64,000 nucleotides of DNA from Marinomonas ostreistagni (GCF_016888445.1 NZ_JAFEKF010000007.1:1-64000); one strand, 5' to 3'; counted from the first letter of the stretch, positions 1 to 11,086 are shown. Made by a program: numbers and translations. The notes: generated from the sequence alone by a model not told the origin.

Positions 1-31
1 CAATCTGAGCCATGATCAAACTCTTCAGTTT
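1..31 (-). rRNA. rrs: 16S ribosomal RNA, 5' end only
   Basis: The reverse complement of the first 31 bases reads AAACTGAAGAG then TTTGATCATGGCTCAGATTG, the near-universal 5' end of bacterial 16S rRNA (the 27F primer region). Only the first ~31 nucleotides are inside the window; the rest of the rRNA operon continues leftward beyond position 1. The mature end is placed by analogy with E. coli (AAATTGAAGAG), so it may be off by one or two bases. Confidence 0.95.
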
Positions 32-192
32 AAAAAGTTTGCTCAAACTCGTGAATCACGTCTGACTTTAACTATATTCTTCAATCCGAAGATTAAAGAA
101 CGTAAAGCGAATTGACATGGTCACTTGTTTAAGACTTCAAAGTTTTTGAGAAGTCTCCAGCAAGCGCCCACACAAATTATCTGATTATCTAT

Positions 193-203
193 TTTAAAGA
201 GCG
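193..203 (-). promoter_or_regulatory. rrn leader boxA antitermination site
   Basis: On the minus strand this reads CGCTCTTTAAA, matching the boxA core of rRNA leaders (TGCTCTTTAACA in E. coli) that recruits NusB/NusE for antitermination. Downstream in the leader (about 165-180) comes a GTGTGGGCGCTTGC stretch resembling boxC. The site lies about 60 nt after the promoter and 160 nt before mature 16S, the usual geometry. The remaining leader (32-192) encodes nothing I recognise. Confidence 0.75.
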
Positions 204-259
204 TCTGACTCGTTGTCCGCTTCGTTGTTGTGAAGCGTTGTCCGTGTCAGTGGGTGCGT

Positions 260-287
260 ATAATACGCATCAGAATTTTTGACGCAA
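260..287 (-). promoter_or_regulatory. rRNA operon promoter with AT-rich UP-like element
   Basis: On the minus strand a -35 TTGCGT (282-287) is separated by 16 bp from a -10 TATTAT (260-265). A GC-rich discriminator (ACGCACCC) follows, as expected for a stringently controlled rRNA promoter. Immediately upstream, 288-320 is very A/T rich with a run of eight T on the transcribed-sense strand, resembling an UP element for the RNA polymerase alpha subunit. The first gene is the 16S rRNA. Confidence 0.75.
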
Positions 288-407
288 GCACTTTTTGAAT
301 TAATTTAAAAAAAACGCCATTAAAGCTACTCAACCCACCAAACTGATTATTTATTAATCAAAAACAAGCTTTTGTCGTTTATTATTTAATCATCTCTATG
401 AGTTTTC

Positions 408-498
408 TGGCGCAAGTCACCCTCCCAACAATTTTCAAGCGACTATTCGCGCCTGCGCGTGGAGCAGAAAATTAGTTGGGTGGGTGACGCAACGCCAC
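408..498. repeat. Long imperfect palindrome between the rrn promoter and purL
   Basis: The left arm 416-435 (GTCACCCTCCCAACAATTTT) and right arm 468-488 are inverted copies: the reverse complement of the right arm reads GTCACCCACCCAACTAATTTT, differing by one substitution and one extra base. The symmetry extends outward (TGGCGCAAGTCAC against GTGACGCAACGCCA), giving about 90 bp. The 32-nt interior is GC-rich and may fold on itself. There is no T-tract beside it, so it is not a simple terminator. Function unknown. Confidence 0.6.
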
Positions 499-510
499 TC
501 TGTCAGCCTA

Positions 511-548
511 AAAACGAAAAAGCCCGCTGCTTGGATAAGCAGCGGGCT
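511..548 (-). terminator. Rho-independent terminator of purL
   Basis: A perfect 12-bp stem (AGCCCGCTGCTT / AAGCAGCGGGCT) with a 4-nt loop is followed on the minus strand by TTTTCGTTTT. It begins 25 bp after the purL stop codon. Confidence 0.9.
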
Positions 549-572
549 TTTAAATGCTTTTAAGCTAAGCGA

Positions 573-3500
573 TTAGCCTAGGAACTTGCGTGCATTTTGG
601 AATAGACGCAACCAAGGACCTTGCTCTTGCCAATCTTCTGGCTTCCAGCTGTGTTGTACCGCACGGTAAACACGCTCTGGGTGAGGCATCATGATAGTCA
701 CACGACCATCTTCAGATGTTAAACCTGTGATACCTTCAGCAGAACCATTCGGGTTGTATGGGTAACGTTCAGTTGCCTGACCGTAGTGGTCAACATACTG
801 AAGGGCTACTTGGCCATTCGCCTGAAGGATTGCTTTGTGTGCATCATCACGGTATTCCGTGTGACCTTCACCATGAGCAACTGCGATCGGCATGATCGAG
901 CCAGCCATGTCTGCTAGTAGAACAGAGTTAGACTCTTTCACTTCTACTTGCACTAGACGTGCTTCGAACTGTGCTGATTGGTTACGTACAAACTTCGGCC
1001 AGTTTTGCGCACCAGGAATCAGGTCATGCAAGTTAGATAGCATCTGACAACCATTACATACACCTAGAGAGAAGGTTTCTTTGCGGTTGAAGAAGGCTTC
1101 GAACTGCTCGCGTGCACGTGAGTTAAACAGGATAGACTTCGCCCAACCTTCACCGGCACCTAGTACGTCACCGTAAGAGAAACCGCCACAAGCGACTAGC
1201 CCGTGGAACTCTTCTAGTGAAATGCGACCAGACAGGATATCACTCATGTGTACGTCAACAGGGTTGAAGCCAGCTTTATGGAAGGCTGCTGCCATTTCCA
1301 CTTGACCGTTAACACCCTGCTCACGCAATACCGCCATGCGAGGTTTCGCGCCAGTATTGATGTAAGGGGCTGCAACATCTGCATTGATATCGAAGCTTAG
1401 CTTGGCAGATAGACCAGGATCTTTTGCATCTAGCAAGTTATCGAATTCTTGCTGCGCTGATTCTGGGTTATCACGTAGCGCTTGGATACGGTAGCTTGTT
1501 TCAGACCAAGTACGTTGCCAAGTCACACGGTCTTGAGAAAGCACTTGCTCACCTTGGAAAGCGAAGTTCAAGGTATCGCTATCGTTTAGAGTTGCAATCG
1601 CTGTCGCAGAGACGCCTGCCATTTGGTAAGCCGCTAGTACTGCGTCCACTTCGCTGTTCGCGACTTGAATCACTGCACCTAGCTCTTCGTTGAACAATGC
1701 CGCCGCTAGAGACGCTTTGTCTTTCGCTACGTTTGTTAGGTCAACATCTAAACCGATGTGGCTCGCAAAAGACATTTCTGTCAGTGTTGCGAATAGACCA
1801 CCGTCGGAACGGTCATGGTAAGACAGTAGCTTACCTTCAGCATTCAAGGCTTGAGTCGTATCGAAGAAACCAGCCAGTACTGCTGCACTGTCAACGTCAG
1901 GAGTTGCGTTACTTACTTTGTTAAATACTTGCGCAAGTACCGAACCACCTAGACGGTTTTGACCCGCACCAAGATCCAACAGGATCAATTGGCTGTCAGC
2001 TTTCTTAAGCTCAGGAGTAAGAGTCTTACGAACATCTTCCACTGGCGCAAACGCTGAAATCACTAGAGACAATGGTGAAGTAACCGCTTTTTCTTCGCCG
2101 TCTTCTTTCCATACTGTCTTCATCGACATAGAGTCTTTACCAACAGGAATCGCGATATCCAGTGCAGGACATAGTTCCATACCGACTGCTTTAACCGTTT
2201 GGTATAGCTTCTCGTCTTCACCAGCATGACCCGCAGCCGCCATCCAGTTTGCTGATAGCTTAATGTGGTTACGTTTGGTGATTTTCGCTGCCGCAAGGTT
2301 CGTTAGCGCCTCACCTACTGCCATGCGACCAGATGCTGGTGCATTCAATAGCGCTGCTGGCGTACGCTCACCCATAGTCATTGCTTCACCAGTGTAGCTA
2401 TCTAGTGACGAAGTCGTTACCGCTACATCTGCTACAGGTACCTGCCATGGACCGACCATTTGGTCACGCGCCACCATACCTGTGATAGTACGGTCACCGA
2501 TGGTGATCAAGAAGCTCTTAGACGCAACCGTTGGTAGGCTCAGCACGCGTTTTGCTGCTTCTGCCAATTCAACTTCAGAACCGTCAAAGTCATCGCCTTT
2601 TACATCGGCTTTAGTCGCTTCACGGTGCATCTTAGGTGGCTTGCCAAATAACACAGACATTGGTAGGTCAACTGGGCTGTTGTCGAAGTGTGGATCTTCC
2701 ACTTCTAGGTGCAGTTCTTCTTTCGCTTCACCAACCACAGCAAATGGACAACGCTCACGCTCACAGATCGCTGCGAACTCGTCAATGCGGTCAGCAGGGA
2801 TCGCCATTACGTAGCGTTCTTGAGATTCGTTACACCAGATTTCTAGCGGTGACATGCCTGGCTCGTCGTTCAATACTTTACGTAGATCGAACTTACCGCC
2901 ACGCTCGCCGTCTTTTACAAGCTCTGGCAAAGCGTTAGAAAGACCGCCCGCACCCACATCGTGGATGAAGCTGATTGGGTTCTTGTCACCAAGCTGCCAA
3001 CAACGGTCGATAACTTCCTGACAACGACGCTCCATTTCAGGGTTGCCACGTTGTACAGAAGCGAAGTCTAAATCTTCGTTGCCGTCTGCAGAGGCCATAG
3101 AAGAGGCTGCGCCACCGCCAAGACCGATCAACATCGCAGGACCACCTAGTACTACTAGTTTAGAACCTACTTGGATCTCGTCTTTTTCAACGTGCTCACG
3201 ACGGATGTTACCGATACCGCCTGCAAGCATGATTGGCTTGTGGTAACCGCGAACTTCGTCACCCGTTGGGCCTTCTACTTTCTGCTCGAAAGTACGGAAG
3301 TAACCTAGTAGGTTTGGACGACCAAATTCGTTGTTAAATGCTGCGCCACCGATAGGACCTTCGATCATGATGTCCAGTGGTGTCACGATGCGGCTTGGTT
3401 TGCCGTATTGGCTTTCCCATGGTTGTTCAAAACCAGGAAGTTTAAGGTCAGAAACCGTGTAGCCTGTTAGACCCGCTTTAGGCTTAGCGCCGATACCGGT

Positions 3501-4469
3501 CGCGCCTTCGTCACGGATCTCACCACCAGAACCTGTCGCTGCGCCAGCAAATGGGGCAATCGCGGTTGGGTGGTTGTGGGTTTCAACCTTCATCAGAATA
3601 TCGATGTTCTCTTGCGAGAAATCGTATTCACGTGTTTCAGAGTTCGGGAAGAAACGACCTGCTTTGTGACCTTCCATAACCGCGGCGTTGTCTTTGTATG
3701 CTGACAACGTGCCATCTGGGTTATGTTCGTGTGTGTTCTTGATCATCTTGAACAAAGAACGCTCTTGCTCTTCGCCATCGATAGTCCAAGAAGCATTAAA
3801 GATCTTGTGACGACAGTGCTCAGAGTTTGCTTGAGCAAACATCATTAGCTCTACGTCATTTGGGTTACGACCCAATTCTTTAAACGCTTCGACTAAGTAA
3901 TCAATTTCGTCTTCCGCCAACGCCAAACCAAGTTTTTGGTTCGCCTCGACTAACGCCTCACGACCACCGCCAAGAATATCCACGCTTGTCATCGGAGTTG
4001 GTGTTGCGTGACTAAACATAGACTCTGCTGCGGCAACATCTAGCAACACGCTTTCTGTCATGCGGTCATGAAGTAGCGCTGCGATCTCACTGCGCTGAGC
4101 ATCTGAGAAAGTTTCGCTTGCGTGAATAAAGTATTGCACACCACGTTCAACACGCTCGACCAACTCAAGGCCACAGTTATGCAGAATGTCCGTCGCTTTA
4201 GAAGACCATGGCGAGATGGTACCTAGACGTGGCACTACTAACACGTAGTTGTCAGATACTTGAATCGGCGCAGACTTAGCCCCGTAAGTCAGAGCCTGTT
4301 CTAGCACACCCTGTTGTTCTGCAGTCAGTGCCTGATCTGACTTTAGCTCAACAAAATGTAGAAACTGGGCATCGATATCTGTGATGGATGGGTACAGGTC
4401 TTGTAGACCGGCTAAAAGCTTAGCTTTGCGAAACGCGGAAAGCGCTGCGGAACCATGCAGAGTCAGCAT
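573..4469 (-). CDS. purL: Phosphoribosylformylglycinamidine synthase PurL (large, fused form)
   Basis: Catalyses the fourth step of purine biosynthesis in the cytoplasm: FGAR + glutamine + ATP to FGAM. It is the single-chain gammaproteobacterial type of about 1300 residues: N-terminal PurS-like domain, two synthetase domains (the [13 protein letters not shown] motif is clear) and a C-terminal glutaminase with nucleophile GVCNGCQM and the HGEGH and PHPER motifs. The frame can extend to 4514, but the family begins with a short M-x-L-x-G-S-x-ALSAFR segment, which fits the ATG at 4467-4469 with GAGG upstream. The product is 1298 aa. It ends at its own terminator, next to the rrn operon. The mltF gene that often sits between purL and tadA in Pseudomonas is absent. 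Confidence 0.97.
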   Translation of the reverse strand: MLTLHGSAALSAFRKAKLLAGLQDLYPSITDIDAQFLHFVELKSDQALTAEQQGVLEQALTYGAKSAPIQVSDNYVLVVPRLGTISPWSSKATDILHNCGLELVERVERGVQYFIHASETFSDAQRSEIAALLHDRMTESVLLDVAAAESMFSHATPTPMTSVDILGGGREALVEANQKLGLALAEDEIDYLVEAFKELGRNPNDVELMMFAQANSEHCRHKIFNASWTIDGEEQERSLFKMIKNTHEHNPDGTLSAYKDNAAVMEGHKAGRFFPNSETREYDFSQENIDILMKVETHNHPTAIAPFAGAATGSGGEIRDEGATGIGAKPKAGLTGYTVSDLKLPGFEQPWESQYGKPSRIVTPLDIMIEGPIGGAAFNNEFGRPNLLGYFRTFEQKVEGPTGDEVRGYHKPIMLAGGIGNIRREHVEKDEIQVGSKLVVLGGPAMLIGLGGGAASSMASADGNEDLDFASVQRGNPEMERRCQEVIDRCWQLGDKNPISFIHDVGAGGLSNALPELVKDGERGGKFDLRKVLNDEPGMSPLEIWCNESQERYVMAIPADRIDEFAAICERERCPFAVVGEAKEELHLEVEDPHFDNSPVDLPMSVLFGKPPKMHREATKADVKGDDFDGSEVELAEAAKRVLSLPTVASKSFLITIGDRTITGMVARDQMVGPWQVPVADVAVTTSSLDSYTGEAMTMGERTPAALLNAPASGRMAVGEALTNLAAAKITKRNHIKLSANWMAAAGHAGEDEKLYQTVKAVGMELCPALDIAIPVGKDSMSMKTVWKEDGEEKAVTSPLSLVISAFAPVEDVRKTLTPELKKADSQLILLDLGAGQNRLGGSVLAQVFNKVSNATPDVDSAAVLAGFFDTTQALNAEGKLLSYHDRSDGGLFATLTEMSFASHIGLDVDLTNVAKDKASLAAALFNEELGAVIQVANSEVDAVLAAYQMAGVSATAIATLNDSDTLNFAFQGEQVLSQDRVTWQRTWSETSYRIQALRDNPESAQQEFDNLLDAKDPGLSAKLSFDINADVAAPYINTGAKPRMAVLREQGVNGQVEMAAAFHKAGFNPVDVHMSDILSGRISLEEFHGLVACGGFSYGDVLGAGEGWAKSILFNSRAREQFEAFFNRKETFSLGVCNGCQMLSNLHDLIPGAQNWPKFVRNQSAQFEARLVQVEVKESNSVLLADMAGSIMPIAVAHGEGHTEYRDDAHKAILQANGQVALQYVDHYGQATERYPYNPNGSAEGITGLTSEDGRVTIMMPHPERVYRAVQHSWKPEDWQEQGPWLRLFQNARKFLG

Positions 4470-4573
4470 GTCGAGTTTTGCCTCATATGGTGGTTTGGGG
4501 AAAAATTTGCGCACATTTTAAATCATTGGGGTGTTTTGAAGCCAGTATAGACTGCATATATTCGTCACTTTCG

Positions 4574-5119
4574 TCACTCGGATGTCGAACTTATGCCTTT
4601 AGCTTGTTGTTTTAACCGCTTTTTTTGCTCGCGACGGTACTGAAAAAAGTTTGAAAGCTGGGTGCTCGCCTGCTCTGCTAAGACCCCACCGGTCACTTCG
4701 ACCCGATGATTTAAGAAGTCATGCTCAAAAAAGCGCTGCTGGCTTTCCACCACACCGCTTTTAGGTTCTGTCGCACCATAAACCACCCGCGCCACTCGAC
4801 TGTGAACGATCGCTCCCGCACACATAGAACAAGGCTCTAACGTGACGTATAGCGTCGCGCCAGGCAGCCGGTAGTTATTGGCTTTTTGACAGGCATCGCG
4901 GATTGCTCGGATTTCGGCATGAGCCGTTGGATCACAAGTATGGATGGGCGAGTTAAAGCCTTGGCCAATAATCTGCTCATCTTGGACAATCAGTGCACCC
5001 ACAGGAATTTCGCTCTGTGCGGCGGCCGCTTGCGCCAGTTCTAGCGCTTTACGCATCCAATATTCATCACGTGCTGCGGTTTGTGCATCTATATGATGCG
5101 GGTCTATTGCACTGGGCAT
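4574..5119 (-). CDS. tadA: tRNA-specific adenosine deaminase TadA
   Basis: Deaminates the wobble adenosine (A34 to inosine) of tRNA-Arg(ACG); an essential cytoplasmic enzyme. Cytidine/deoxycytidylate deaminase fold with the zinc and catalytic signature HAEIRAI (His and proton-shuttle Glu) and PCSMC (two Cys ligands), plus the HTCDPTAHAE context typical of TadA. The protein is 181 aa, slightly longer than E. coli TadA, with a basic tail (RREQKKRLKQQ). The start at 5119 has a good TAGGAG ribosome site 7 nt upstream. It lies 104 bp upstream of purL on the same strand and is divergent from the CBS gene. Confidence 0.95.
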   Translation of the reverse strand: MPSAIDPHHIDAQTAARDEYWMRKALELAQAAAAQSEIPVGALIVQDEQIIGQGFNSPIHTCDPTAHAEIRAIRDACQKANNYRLPGATLYVTLEPCSMCAGAIVHSRVARVVYGATEPKSGVVESQQRFFEHDFLNHRVEVTGGVLAEQASTQLSNFFQYRREQKKRLKQQAKGISSTSE

Positions 5120-5167
5120 TTCAAATCTCCTAAACTCAGGTTAACCATTATACAAGGAGTTTTGAGT

Positions 5168-5584
5168 GTGCAAACTGTAGCAGACCTAATGATCACGGAC
5201 TTAATCACGTTAAAAGAGAGCGATTCGCTGGCGAAAGCCAAAACGCTGATGGCACAGAAAAATATTCGCAACCTGCCAGTGGTCGATGAAGAAGGCAACT
5301 GCCTCGGCATGCTGACCCAACGTGAATACCTAAAACACGCCTTTTATTTAGTCAGTCAATTCGGCACTCAGCAACTGACCAAAAAAGAAGAGCAAACGCC
5401 TGTACGCAACGCCATGAACAAAGATATTTTGACGGTCTCGCCATCACAGTCTCTGAAAATGGCAGCAGAGTTCTTCATCGAGAATAAGTACGGTAGCTTA
5501 CCTGTGGTCGAAGATGGCAAACTAATCGGCATTTTAAGCCCGGTGGATTTTGTCAAACTCGCCTACGACATGCTTGAGCAGTAA
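5168..5584 (+). CDS. Two-CBS-domain protein (single-pair CBS regulator)
   Basis: A 138-aa protein made only of a Bateman pair of CBS domains. The first runs about residues 1-65 (VADLMITDLITL, then a KNIRNLPVVDEEGNCLGMLTQRE core); the second about 78-136 (MNKDILTVSPSQSLKMAAEF, then YGSLPVVEDGKLIGILSPVDFVKL). Such stand-alone CBS proteins usually sense adenine nucleotides, but the partner cannot be read from sequence. A GTG start at 5168 is chosen because AAGGAG lies 8 nt upstream; an upstream in-frame extension would read across the tadA promoter. It is followed by a strong terminator. Confidence 0.85.
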   Translation: MQTVADLMITDLITLKESDSLAKAKTLMAQKNIRNLPVVDEEGNCLGMLTQREYLKHAFYLVSQFGTQQLTKKEEQTPVRNAMNKDILTVSPSQSLKMAAEFFIENKYGSLPVVEDGKLIGILSPVDFVKLAYDMLEQ

Positions 5585-5595
5585 TTGCAGACACA

Positions 5596-5625
5596 AAAAA
5601 ACCAGCACTAGGCTGGTTTTTTTAG
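5596..5625. terminator. Bidirectional terminator between CBS gene and cold-shock gene
   Basis: AAACCAGC / GCTGGTTT stem with a short loop, flanked by an A-run on the left and a T-run on the right. It can serve both the rightward CBS gene and the leftward cold-shock gene. Confidence 0.85.
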
Positions 5626-5632
5626 GCATTAA

Positions 5633-5854
5633 TTAGATCGGCTTTTTTTCCAGTTTGACCTCTGCGGCTTGGGTGCCAAAGTCGGTTTCAGTGATGGTAA
5701 AGCTGACGGACTGTCCCTTTTTAAGAGTCTTGTGCCCGTCTGCTAAAATCGCACGATAATGCACAAACACATCATCTGCGTCATCTCGTTTGATGAACCC
5801 CACCCCTTTGGTATCGTTAAACCAGCGCACTTTGCCAAATAACCGTTCTGTCAT
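5633..5854 (-). CDS. Cold-shock domain protein (CspA family)
   Basis: A 73-aa single cold-shock domain that binds single-stranded RNA/DNA. The nucleic-acid motifs are visible: RNP1-like KGVGFI and RNP2-like VFVHY, after the usual GKVRWFNDTKG start. It differs from CspA consensus (KGYGFI) by Val in RNP1. SD AAGAGG lies 5 nt before ATG. It sits downstream of valS on the same strand with a hairpin between them. There is no obvious long cold-box leader, so cold inducibility cannot be claimed. Confidence 0.9.
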   Translation of the reverse strand: MTERLFGKVRWFNDTKGVGFIKRDDADDVFVHYRAILADGHKTLKKGQSVSFTITETDFGTQAAEVKLEKKPI

Positions 5855-5877
5855 GCATGCCTCTTATTATTGTTGGC

Positions 5878-5915
5878 AAACAATACGCCCCGTCACTAGG
5901 TACGGGGCACTGTTT
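5878..5915 (-). terminator. Hairpin after valS (attenuator or weak terminator)
   Basis: CAAACA...CGCCCCGT / ACGGGGC...TGTTTG forms an interrupted two-part stem directly after the valS stop codon. No T-tract follows on the minus strand, so it may be a processing or attenuation hairpin rather than a true terminator. Confidence 0.45.
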
Positions 5916-5916
5916 G

Positions 5917-8700
5917 TTACAACGACGCGATACTTGCTTTTTGCTCTTCTAAACGAGCAACAACTGACCTCAAGTCCTCGCATTTCGCCTTTTCTTTCTC
6001 GACTACGGCGGCTGGCGCTTTAGCAACAAATGATTCATTGCCTAGTTTGCCTTCAATACGCTGTAGATCTTTACTCGCTTTGTCGATTTCTTTTTGCAGA
6101 CGCGCAAGCTCAGCTTCTTTGTCGATTAGGCCTGCCATAGGCACCAAGACTTCCATTTCACCTACTAGTGCTGTCGCTGACATTGGCGCCTCTTCACCTG
6201 ATGCCAACCAAGTAATGGATTCGATCTTGGCCAATTTCTGCAAGAAGGTTAAGTTCGCTTCCATACGTGCTTGGTCTTGTGCTGAACCACTGCGGAAGAA
6301 CACCTCAAGTGGTTTAGATGGCGCAATGTTCATCTCACCACGGATATTACGTACCCCTTCGATGACACCTTTTAGCCACTCAACATCTGCTTCCGCTTCA
6401 GCGTTTTTCTTCGTTTCTTCAGCAGCAGGGTAAGCTTGCATCATGACCGTATCGCCCGCTTGACCCGCAAGTGGCGCAACACGTTGCCAAATCTCTTCAG
6501 TGATGAATGGCATCATTGGGTGCGCTAAACGCAAGAAGGCTTCTAGTACTCGTACCAAAGTACGGCGCGTGCCCGCTAGCTGTGCTGGAGTGGAGTTTTC
6601 ATCCCAAAGAACTGGTTTAGAAAGCTCTAGGTACCAGTCACAGTATTCGTGCCACATGAATTCGTAAATGGCTTGTGCCGCCAAGTCGAAACGATGAGTG
6701 TCGTAAGCTTTATTTACCGCATCTTCAGTATGCTGCAGACGTGAAATGATCCACTTATCCGCTAGCGATAGCTCAACCTCAGTGCCGTTTTGCGCACAGT
6801 CTTGACCTTCTGTGTTCATCAACACGTAGCGCGCTGCGTTCCAGATCTTGTTACAGAAGTTGCGGTAACCTTCTAAGCGGTTAAGGTCGAACTTGATATC
6901 ACGACCACCCGATGCCAATGAGCACAAGGTAAAGCGTAGCGCGTCAGTACCGTACGCTGGCATCCCTTCTGGGTAAGTTTCGCGTGTATTCTTCTCAACT
7001 TTTTGCGCCAAGTGTGGCTGCATCATGCCGTAAGTACGTTTCGCAACCAGTGATTCGATATCGATACCATTGATCAAATCCAATGGATCGATCACGTTAC
7101 CTTTAGATTTCGACATCTTATCGCCGCGCTCATCACGAATTAGACCAGTGATGTAAACCTTCTTAAACGGCACTTTATTGGTGAACTTCAAGGTCATCAT
7201 GATCATACGAGCGACCCAGAAGAAAATGATATCAAAGCCGGTCACTAGTACATCAGACTCAGCAAATAGCTCAAAGTCTTCTGTTTCTTCTGGCCAACCT
7301 TGCGTCGCAAAAGTCCATAGCGCCGATGAGAACCAAGTGTCTAGCACGTCTTCATCACGAGTCAGTTCGACATCACCTGCAAGGCTGTATTTTTCACGTA
7401 CTGACGCTTCATCGTTACCTACGTAAACATTGCCTTCGGCATCGTACCAAGCAGGAATTTGATGGCCCCACCACAGCTGACGCGAGATACACCAGTCTTG
7501 TAGGTCACGCATCCACGCGAAGTAGGTGTTTTCCCACTGTTTTGGCACAAACTCGATCGAGCCGTTTTCTACCGCTTCAATGGCTGGCTTCGCTAGTGTT
7601 TCTACCGCTACGTACCATTGCTTGGTTAGGTAAGGCTCAACCACTGTGTTACCGCGCTCGCTGCGCGGTACTTTCAGTTTGTGGTCCGCAATTTTCTCAA
7701 GTAAGCCCAACTCTTCAAAGTCAGCCACGATCGCTTTACGCGCGTCAAAACGATCCATACCTTGGTATTTTTCTGGCGCGACATCATTGATCGCTGCATC
7801 ATCGGTAAAGATGTTGATCATTGGCAAGTCGTGACGCTTACCGACTTCGTAGTCGTTAAAATCGTGCGCTGGCGTAATCTTCACACAGCCAGTACCGAAT
7901 TCTTTATCCACGTATTCGTCAGCAATGATCGGAATACGACGACCCACTAGAGGCAACTCGATTTCTTTGCCCACTAAATCCGCGTAGCGCTCATCATCTG
8001 GCGCCACAGCAACCGCCGAATCACCTAACATGGTTTCTGGGCGCGTAGTGGCAATAACGATGTAGTTGTTACCTTCAGCTGTCGTCGCGCCATCCGCTAG
8101 TGGATAACGGAAGTGCCACATGAAGCCATTTTCTTCTTCTGACAGAACCTCTAAGTCAGAGATGGCGGTATGTAGCTTAGGATCCCAGTTGACTAGGCGC
8201 TGACCGCGGTAAATGATGCCTTCATCAAATAGGCGCACAAATACTTCTTGTACCGCCGCAGACATACCAGGGTCCATGGTGAAACGCTCGCGACTCCAAT
8301 CTACTGAGTCACCTAAAACACGCATTTGATCGGAAATGGTGCCGCCCGATTGGCTTTTCCATTCCCAAACCTTTTCTAGGAATTTTTCGCGGCCAAGCTC
8401 GGTACGCGTTTGGTTTTGTGCTGCCAACTGACGCTCTACTACCATTTGTGTTGCGATACCGGCGTGGTCACTGCCTGGCTGCCACAAGGTACGCTGACCT
8501 TGCATACGCGCACGGCGAATCATGGCATCCATCAAGCTGTGCTGGAACGCGTGCCCCATGTGCAGGCTACCGGTGACGTTTGGCGGCGGAATCATGATCG
8601 AAAATGGTGAACCGTCTCCGCTTGGTGCGAAATAGTTATTTTCTTCCCAGCGTGCGTAGATAGGCTGTTCAATGCTTTGGGGTTGGTAAGTCTTTTCCAT
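5917..8700 (-). CDS. valS: Valyl-tRNA synthetase ValS
   Basis: Charges tRNA-Val with valine. Class I synthetase of 927 aa. It has the HIGH motif in [15 protein letters not shown] (near residue 45), the editing (CP1) domain in the middle (e.g. [11 protein letters not shown]), [12 protein letters not shown] as the KMSKS loop, the anticodon-binding domain, and a C-terminal coiled coil ([18 protein letters not shown]...). Length fits gammaproteobacterial ValS (E. coli 951). The start is an ATG at 8700 with a weak SD. It follows the unknown protein and pepA on the same strand, the usual pepA-(holC)-valS neighbourhood. Confidence 0.97.
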   Translation of the reverse strand: MEKTYQPQSIEQPIYARWEENNYFAPSGDGSPFSIMIPPPNVTGSLHMGHAFQHSLMDAMIRRARMQGQRTLWQPGSDHAGIATQMVVERQLAAQNQTRTELGREKFLEKVWEWKSQSGGTISDQMRVLGDSVDWSRERFTMDPGMSAAVQEVFVRLFDEGIIYRGQRLVNWDPKLHTAISDLEVLSEEENGFMWHFRYPLADGATTAEGNNYIVIATTRPETMLGDSAVAVAPDDERYADLVGKEIELPLVGRRIPIIADEYVDKEFGTGCVKITPAHDFNDYEVGKRHDLPMINIFTDDAAINDVAPEKYQGMDRFDARKAIVADFEELGLLEKIADHKLKVPRSERGNTVVEPYLTKQWYVAVETLAKPAIEAVENGSIEFVPKQWENTYFAWMRDLQDWCISRQLWWGHQIPAWYDAEGNVYVGNDEASVREKYSLAGDVELTRDEDVLDTWFSSALWTFATQGWPEETEDFELFAESDVLVTGFDIIFFWVARMIMMTLKFTNKVPFKKVYITGLIRDERGDKMSKSKGNVIDPLDLINGIDIESLVAKRTYGMMQPHLAQKVEKNTRETYPEGMPAYGTDALRFTLCSLASGGRDIKFDLNRLEGYRNFCNKIWNAARYVLMNTEGQDCAQNGTEVELSLADKWIISRLQHTEDAVNKAYDTHRFDLAAQAIYEFMWHEYCDWYLELSKPVLWDENSTPAQLAGTRRTLVRVLEAFLRLAHPMMPFITEEIWQRVAPLAGQAGDTVMMQAYPAAEETKKNAEAEADVEWLKGVIEGVRNIRGEMNIAPSKPLEVFFRSGSAQDQARMEANLTFLQKLAKIESITWLASGEEAPMSATALVGEMEVLVPMAGLIDKEAELARLQKEIDKASKDLQRIEGKLGNESFVAKAPAAVVEKEKAKCEDLRSVVARLEEQKASIASL

Positions 8701-8784
8701 TATGGTGTCTTAAAGCTCTTGGATGGCAAAATTAAGTTGCTGGAATTATAACGCTTAGCGGGCGACCGAGAAAGTCGCACAGCG

Positions 8785-9285
8785 TTACCTTTGCTCTCGT
8801 TTGGCGATTTCTAGCATCACTTCCTCGACAATTTCTGGAAGTTTGCGTTCAAGTACGGTTTGGATCACTTCACTGAGCAGATTCGAGCTTGGCGAAGCTT
8901 GAGCAGCTGACTCAGAATGAGCTTCAGTCGGCGCTGCTTGATCGGTACTGTCTGCAGCCGTTTGTGGTTGCTCTAGTGCGCGTTTGGCTGCATGAAAAGC
9001 GGCTTGTTCGGTCGAGATAGTAGGAGTAGCAGTTGTCGTCGGCACAACAGGACGCTTAAGCATCGTGTCTTTTTTGGCGGAGACAGCTTTAGCCGTCACT
9101 GGGCGCACTTCAGGATCAATCGTTACTGAGCTTTGCAGATGCTCTTCTTGACTGACTAAAGGCGTATCGTCGCCAACAATATCCATCAGAATGGGAATAT
9201 CGTCTTTGTTACGCAAGGCCGCCGTTAATACGGTTTCATCCGGCTCGGATAAATACATATTTACATCAGAAAGCACGTCAGACAT
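8785..9285 (-). CDS. Uncharacterised acidic protein between pepA and valS
   Basis: About 166 aa. I do not recognise a named family. The N-terminal part has NKDDIPILMDIVGDD, a short motif that recurs in unnamed gammaproteobacterial proteins beside valS/holC (PA3833-type, from memory). The middle (about residues 55-125) is low-complexity, rich in Ala, Thr, Ser and Gln and probably disordered. The C-terminus (LSEVIQTVLERKLPEIVEEV) is predicted helical. No signal peptide or membrane segment. The ATG at 9285 is preferred over the GTG at 9294; neither has a strong SD. holC, usually found here, is not in the window. Confidence 0.6.
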   Translation of the reverse strand: MSDVLSDVNMYLSEPDETVLTAALRNKDDIPILMDIVGDDTPLVSQEEHLQSSVTIDPEVRPVTAKAVSAKKDTMLKRPVVPTTTATPTISTEQAAFHAAKRALEQPQTAADSTDQAAPTEAHSESAAQASPSSNLLSEVIQTVLERKLPEIVEEVMLEIAKREQR

Positions 9286-9433
9286 AAACACCACAACTTA
9301 TACTATTAATAGATACCACCTACTGCCGAAACAGGGTGTGCTCGCTTGGCCATCGAACCAGATAATTGTACAACTTTCGCACTGCCGCCCACAAAAGTCC
9401 ACCCTAGCCGCCGTAAAGCCACTTTACACGCCA

Positions 9434-9468
9434 TAAAAAAAGCCCAACTAGCAGGCGCTAGCTGGGCT
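9434..9468 (-). terminator. Rho-independent terminator of pepA
   Basis: AGCCCAACTAGC / GCTAGCTGGGCT stem (one mismatch), 4-nt loop, followed on the minus strand by a run of T (positions 9440-9434). It lies 30 bp after the pepA stop. Confidence 0.85.
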
Positions 9469-9499
9469 TGAATATTTGACAATATTGCTTACTAGAAGC

Positions 9500-10957
9500 T
9501 TAGTTCGCCTTAGCTAACAGGTATTGTGTTAACAACCCTACAGGGCGGCCACTAGCACCTTTGGTTGCACCACCAGCCCAAGCGGTACCGGCGATATCCA
9601 AATGTGCCCATGGGTAACTTTCGGTGAAGCGCGATAAGAAACACGCCGCTGTCACTGAGCCTGCTTCAGGGCCACCGATGTTGGCAATATCAGCGAAGTT
9701 GCTGTCTAGTTGCTGCTGGTACTCTTCATCCAGCGGCATCTGCCACAATTTGTCAGCCGCTTCTTTGCTGGCTGCTTTTAGTGCGTCTGCGACGTCTTGC
9801 TTATTGGCATACATACCAGAATTCACACTACCCAGAGCCACAATACACGCACCGGTCAAGGTTGCGATATCAACCACAGACTGCGGCTTAAAGCGCTCAA
9901 TGTAGGTCAACGCATCACACAACACTAGACGACCTTCCGCATCAGTGTTCAAGACTTCTACGGTTTTACCCGACATGGTTTTCACGATGTCACCAGGCTT
10001 AGTGGCACGACCACTTGGCATGTTTTCCGCTGCTGCAATCACAGCGGTGAAGTTCAGGGCAGGTTTCAACTCACAAATGGCTTTCATGGTGCCAAATACG
10101 CTCGCTGAGCCACACATGTCGTATTTCATTTCATCCATTTTTGCGCCTGGTTTCAAGGAAATACCACCGGTATCAAAGGTAATACCTTTACCTAATAATA
10201 CATGCGGCGCTTCGTCTTCTTTACCACCACGGTAATGCATCACAATTAAGTAGCTTGGCTGATCACTGCCGCGACCGACAGATAGCAGACAGTGCATACC
10301 TAGCTCGTCCATTTTGGTCTCATCAAGCAGTTCAATCTCGATGCCGTATTCTTCGCCTAGTTGCTGCGCCTGTGATGCCAAGTAAGATGGCGTACATACG
10401 TTGCCTGGCAGATTGCCTAGCTGACGAGTAAACGCAGAGCCGGCGGCCGTGGCAGCACCGACTTTAACCGCCGCCTCGTTATCACCTTCGATCAGCAAAG
10501 TTTCTACTTTGGTCGTCTTTTCAGCATCGTCTTGCTTAAAGCCTTTAAACTCATAGAAGCTTTCGTTTAACCACTGCGCCAGCAAGGTATTCACGTTATC
10601 ACTGCCACGCTCGTTGACTGCCAGACCTGATGCGGCCAGCGCCACGTTGGCATACGGTAGGCCTTTGATTTGGCTACCGATCGCGCCTACTACTTTTTTC
10701 AGTTTCATATCAGACAAGGCGTCTTTGCCGGTGCCGACTAACAGCACTGCTGGTTGCGCAGCATCAGTACTTGGCAATAATAGCGTTTGTGCCACACTGG
10801 CTTTGAAAACGGCTTGTTCACGCAGCGCCAAAATTTGACCGTTGAGTTTTTCATCCCATTGCGCAGTCGCAGCAGGCAGCTCACCTTCGCTTGGCACAAA
10901 CAGCACTAGCAGGTCAGCGTCGACCGTCGCAACGTTGTTGAACAATTCTGTCTTCAT
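9500..10957 (-). CDS. pepA: Leucyl aminopeptidase PepA (M17)
   Basis: Cytosolic two-metal aminopeptidase releasing N-terminal residues; in E. coli the same protein also binds DNA for Xer recombination and carAB control. The C-terminal catalytic domain is clear: [16 protein letters not shown] (metal/Lys), [11 protein letters not shown], and the M17 signature [10 protein letters not shown]. The start is placed at the ATG 10957 (485 aa, GGGA upstream). The frame stays open to 11062, but those extra residues look like translated promoter. Divergent from lptF across ~130 bp, the classical pepA/lptFG arrangement. Confidence 0.95.
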   Translation of the reverse strand: MKTELFNNVATVDADLLVLFVPSEGELPAATAQWDEKLNGQILALREQAVFKASVAQTLLLPSTDAAQPAVLLVGTGKDALSDMKLKKVVGAIGSQIKGLPYANVALAASGLAVNERGSDNVNTLLAQWLNESFYEFKGFKQDDAEKTTKVETLLIEGDNEAAVKVGAATAAGSAFTRQLGNLPGNVCTPSYLASQAQQLGEEYGIEIELLDETKMDELGMHCLLSVGRGSDQPSYLIVMHYRGGKEDEAPHVLLGKGITFDTGGISLKPGAKMDEMKYDMCGSASVFGTMKAICELKPALNFTAVIAAAENMPSGRATKPGDIVKTMSGKTVEVLNTDAEGRLVLCDALTYIERFKPQSVVDIATLTGACIVALGSVNSGMYANKQDVADALKAASKEAADKLWQMPLDEEYQQQLDSNFADIANIGGPEAGSVTAACFLSRFTESYPWAHLDIAGTAWAGGATKGASGRPVGLLTQYLLAKAN

Positions 10958-11086
10958 AATTCCCATCCAATTCAATAATCTTTCTAAAATATACTGGCTA
11001 CCTTCGCCAACTAACGAGATAATATTGGCCAAATTTTTAAGGTAGCGGCTGCCTGAAGTCACGCTAGAACTCCAGAAGAGGTTCCT

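Noticed and set aside
7326..7790. 154-aa rightward open frame inside valS
   Set aside because: Antisense shadow of the conserved ValS core; no ribosome site, atypical composition.
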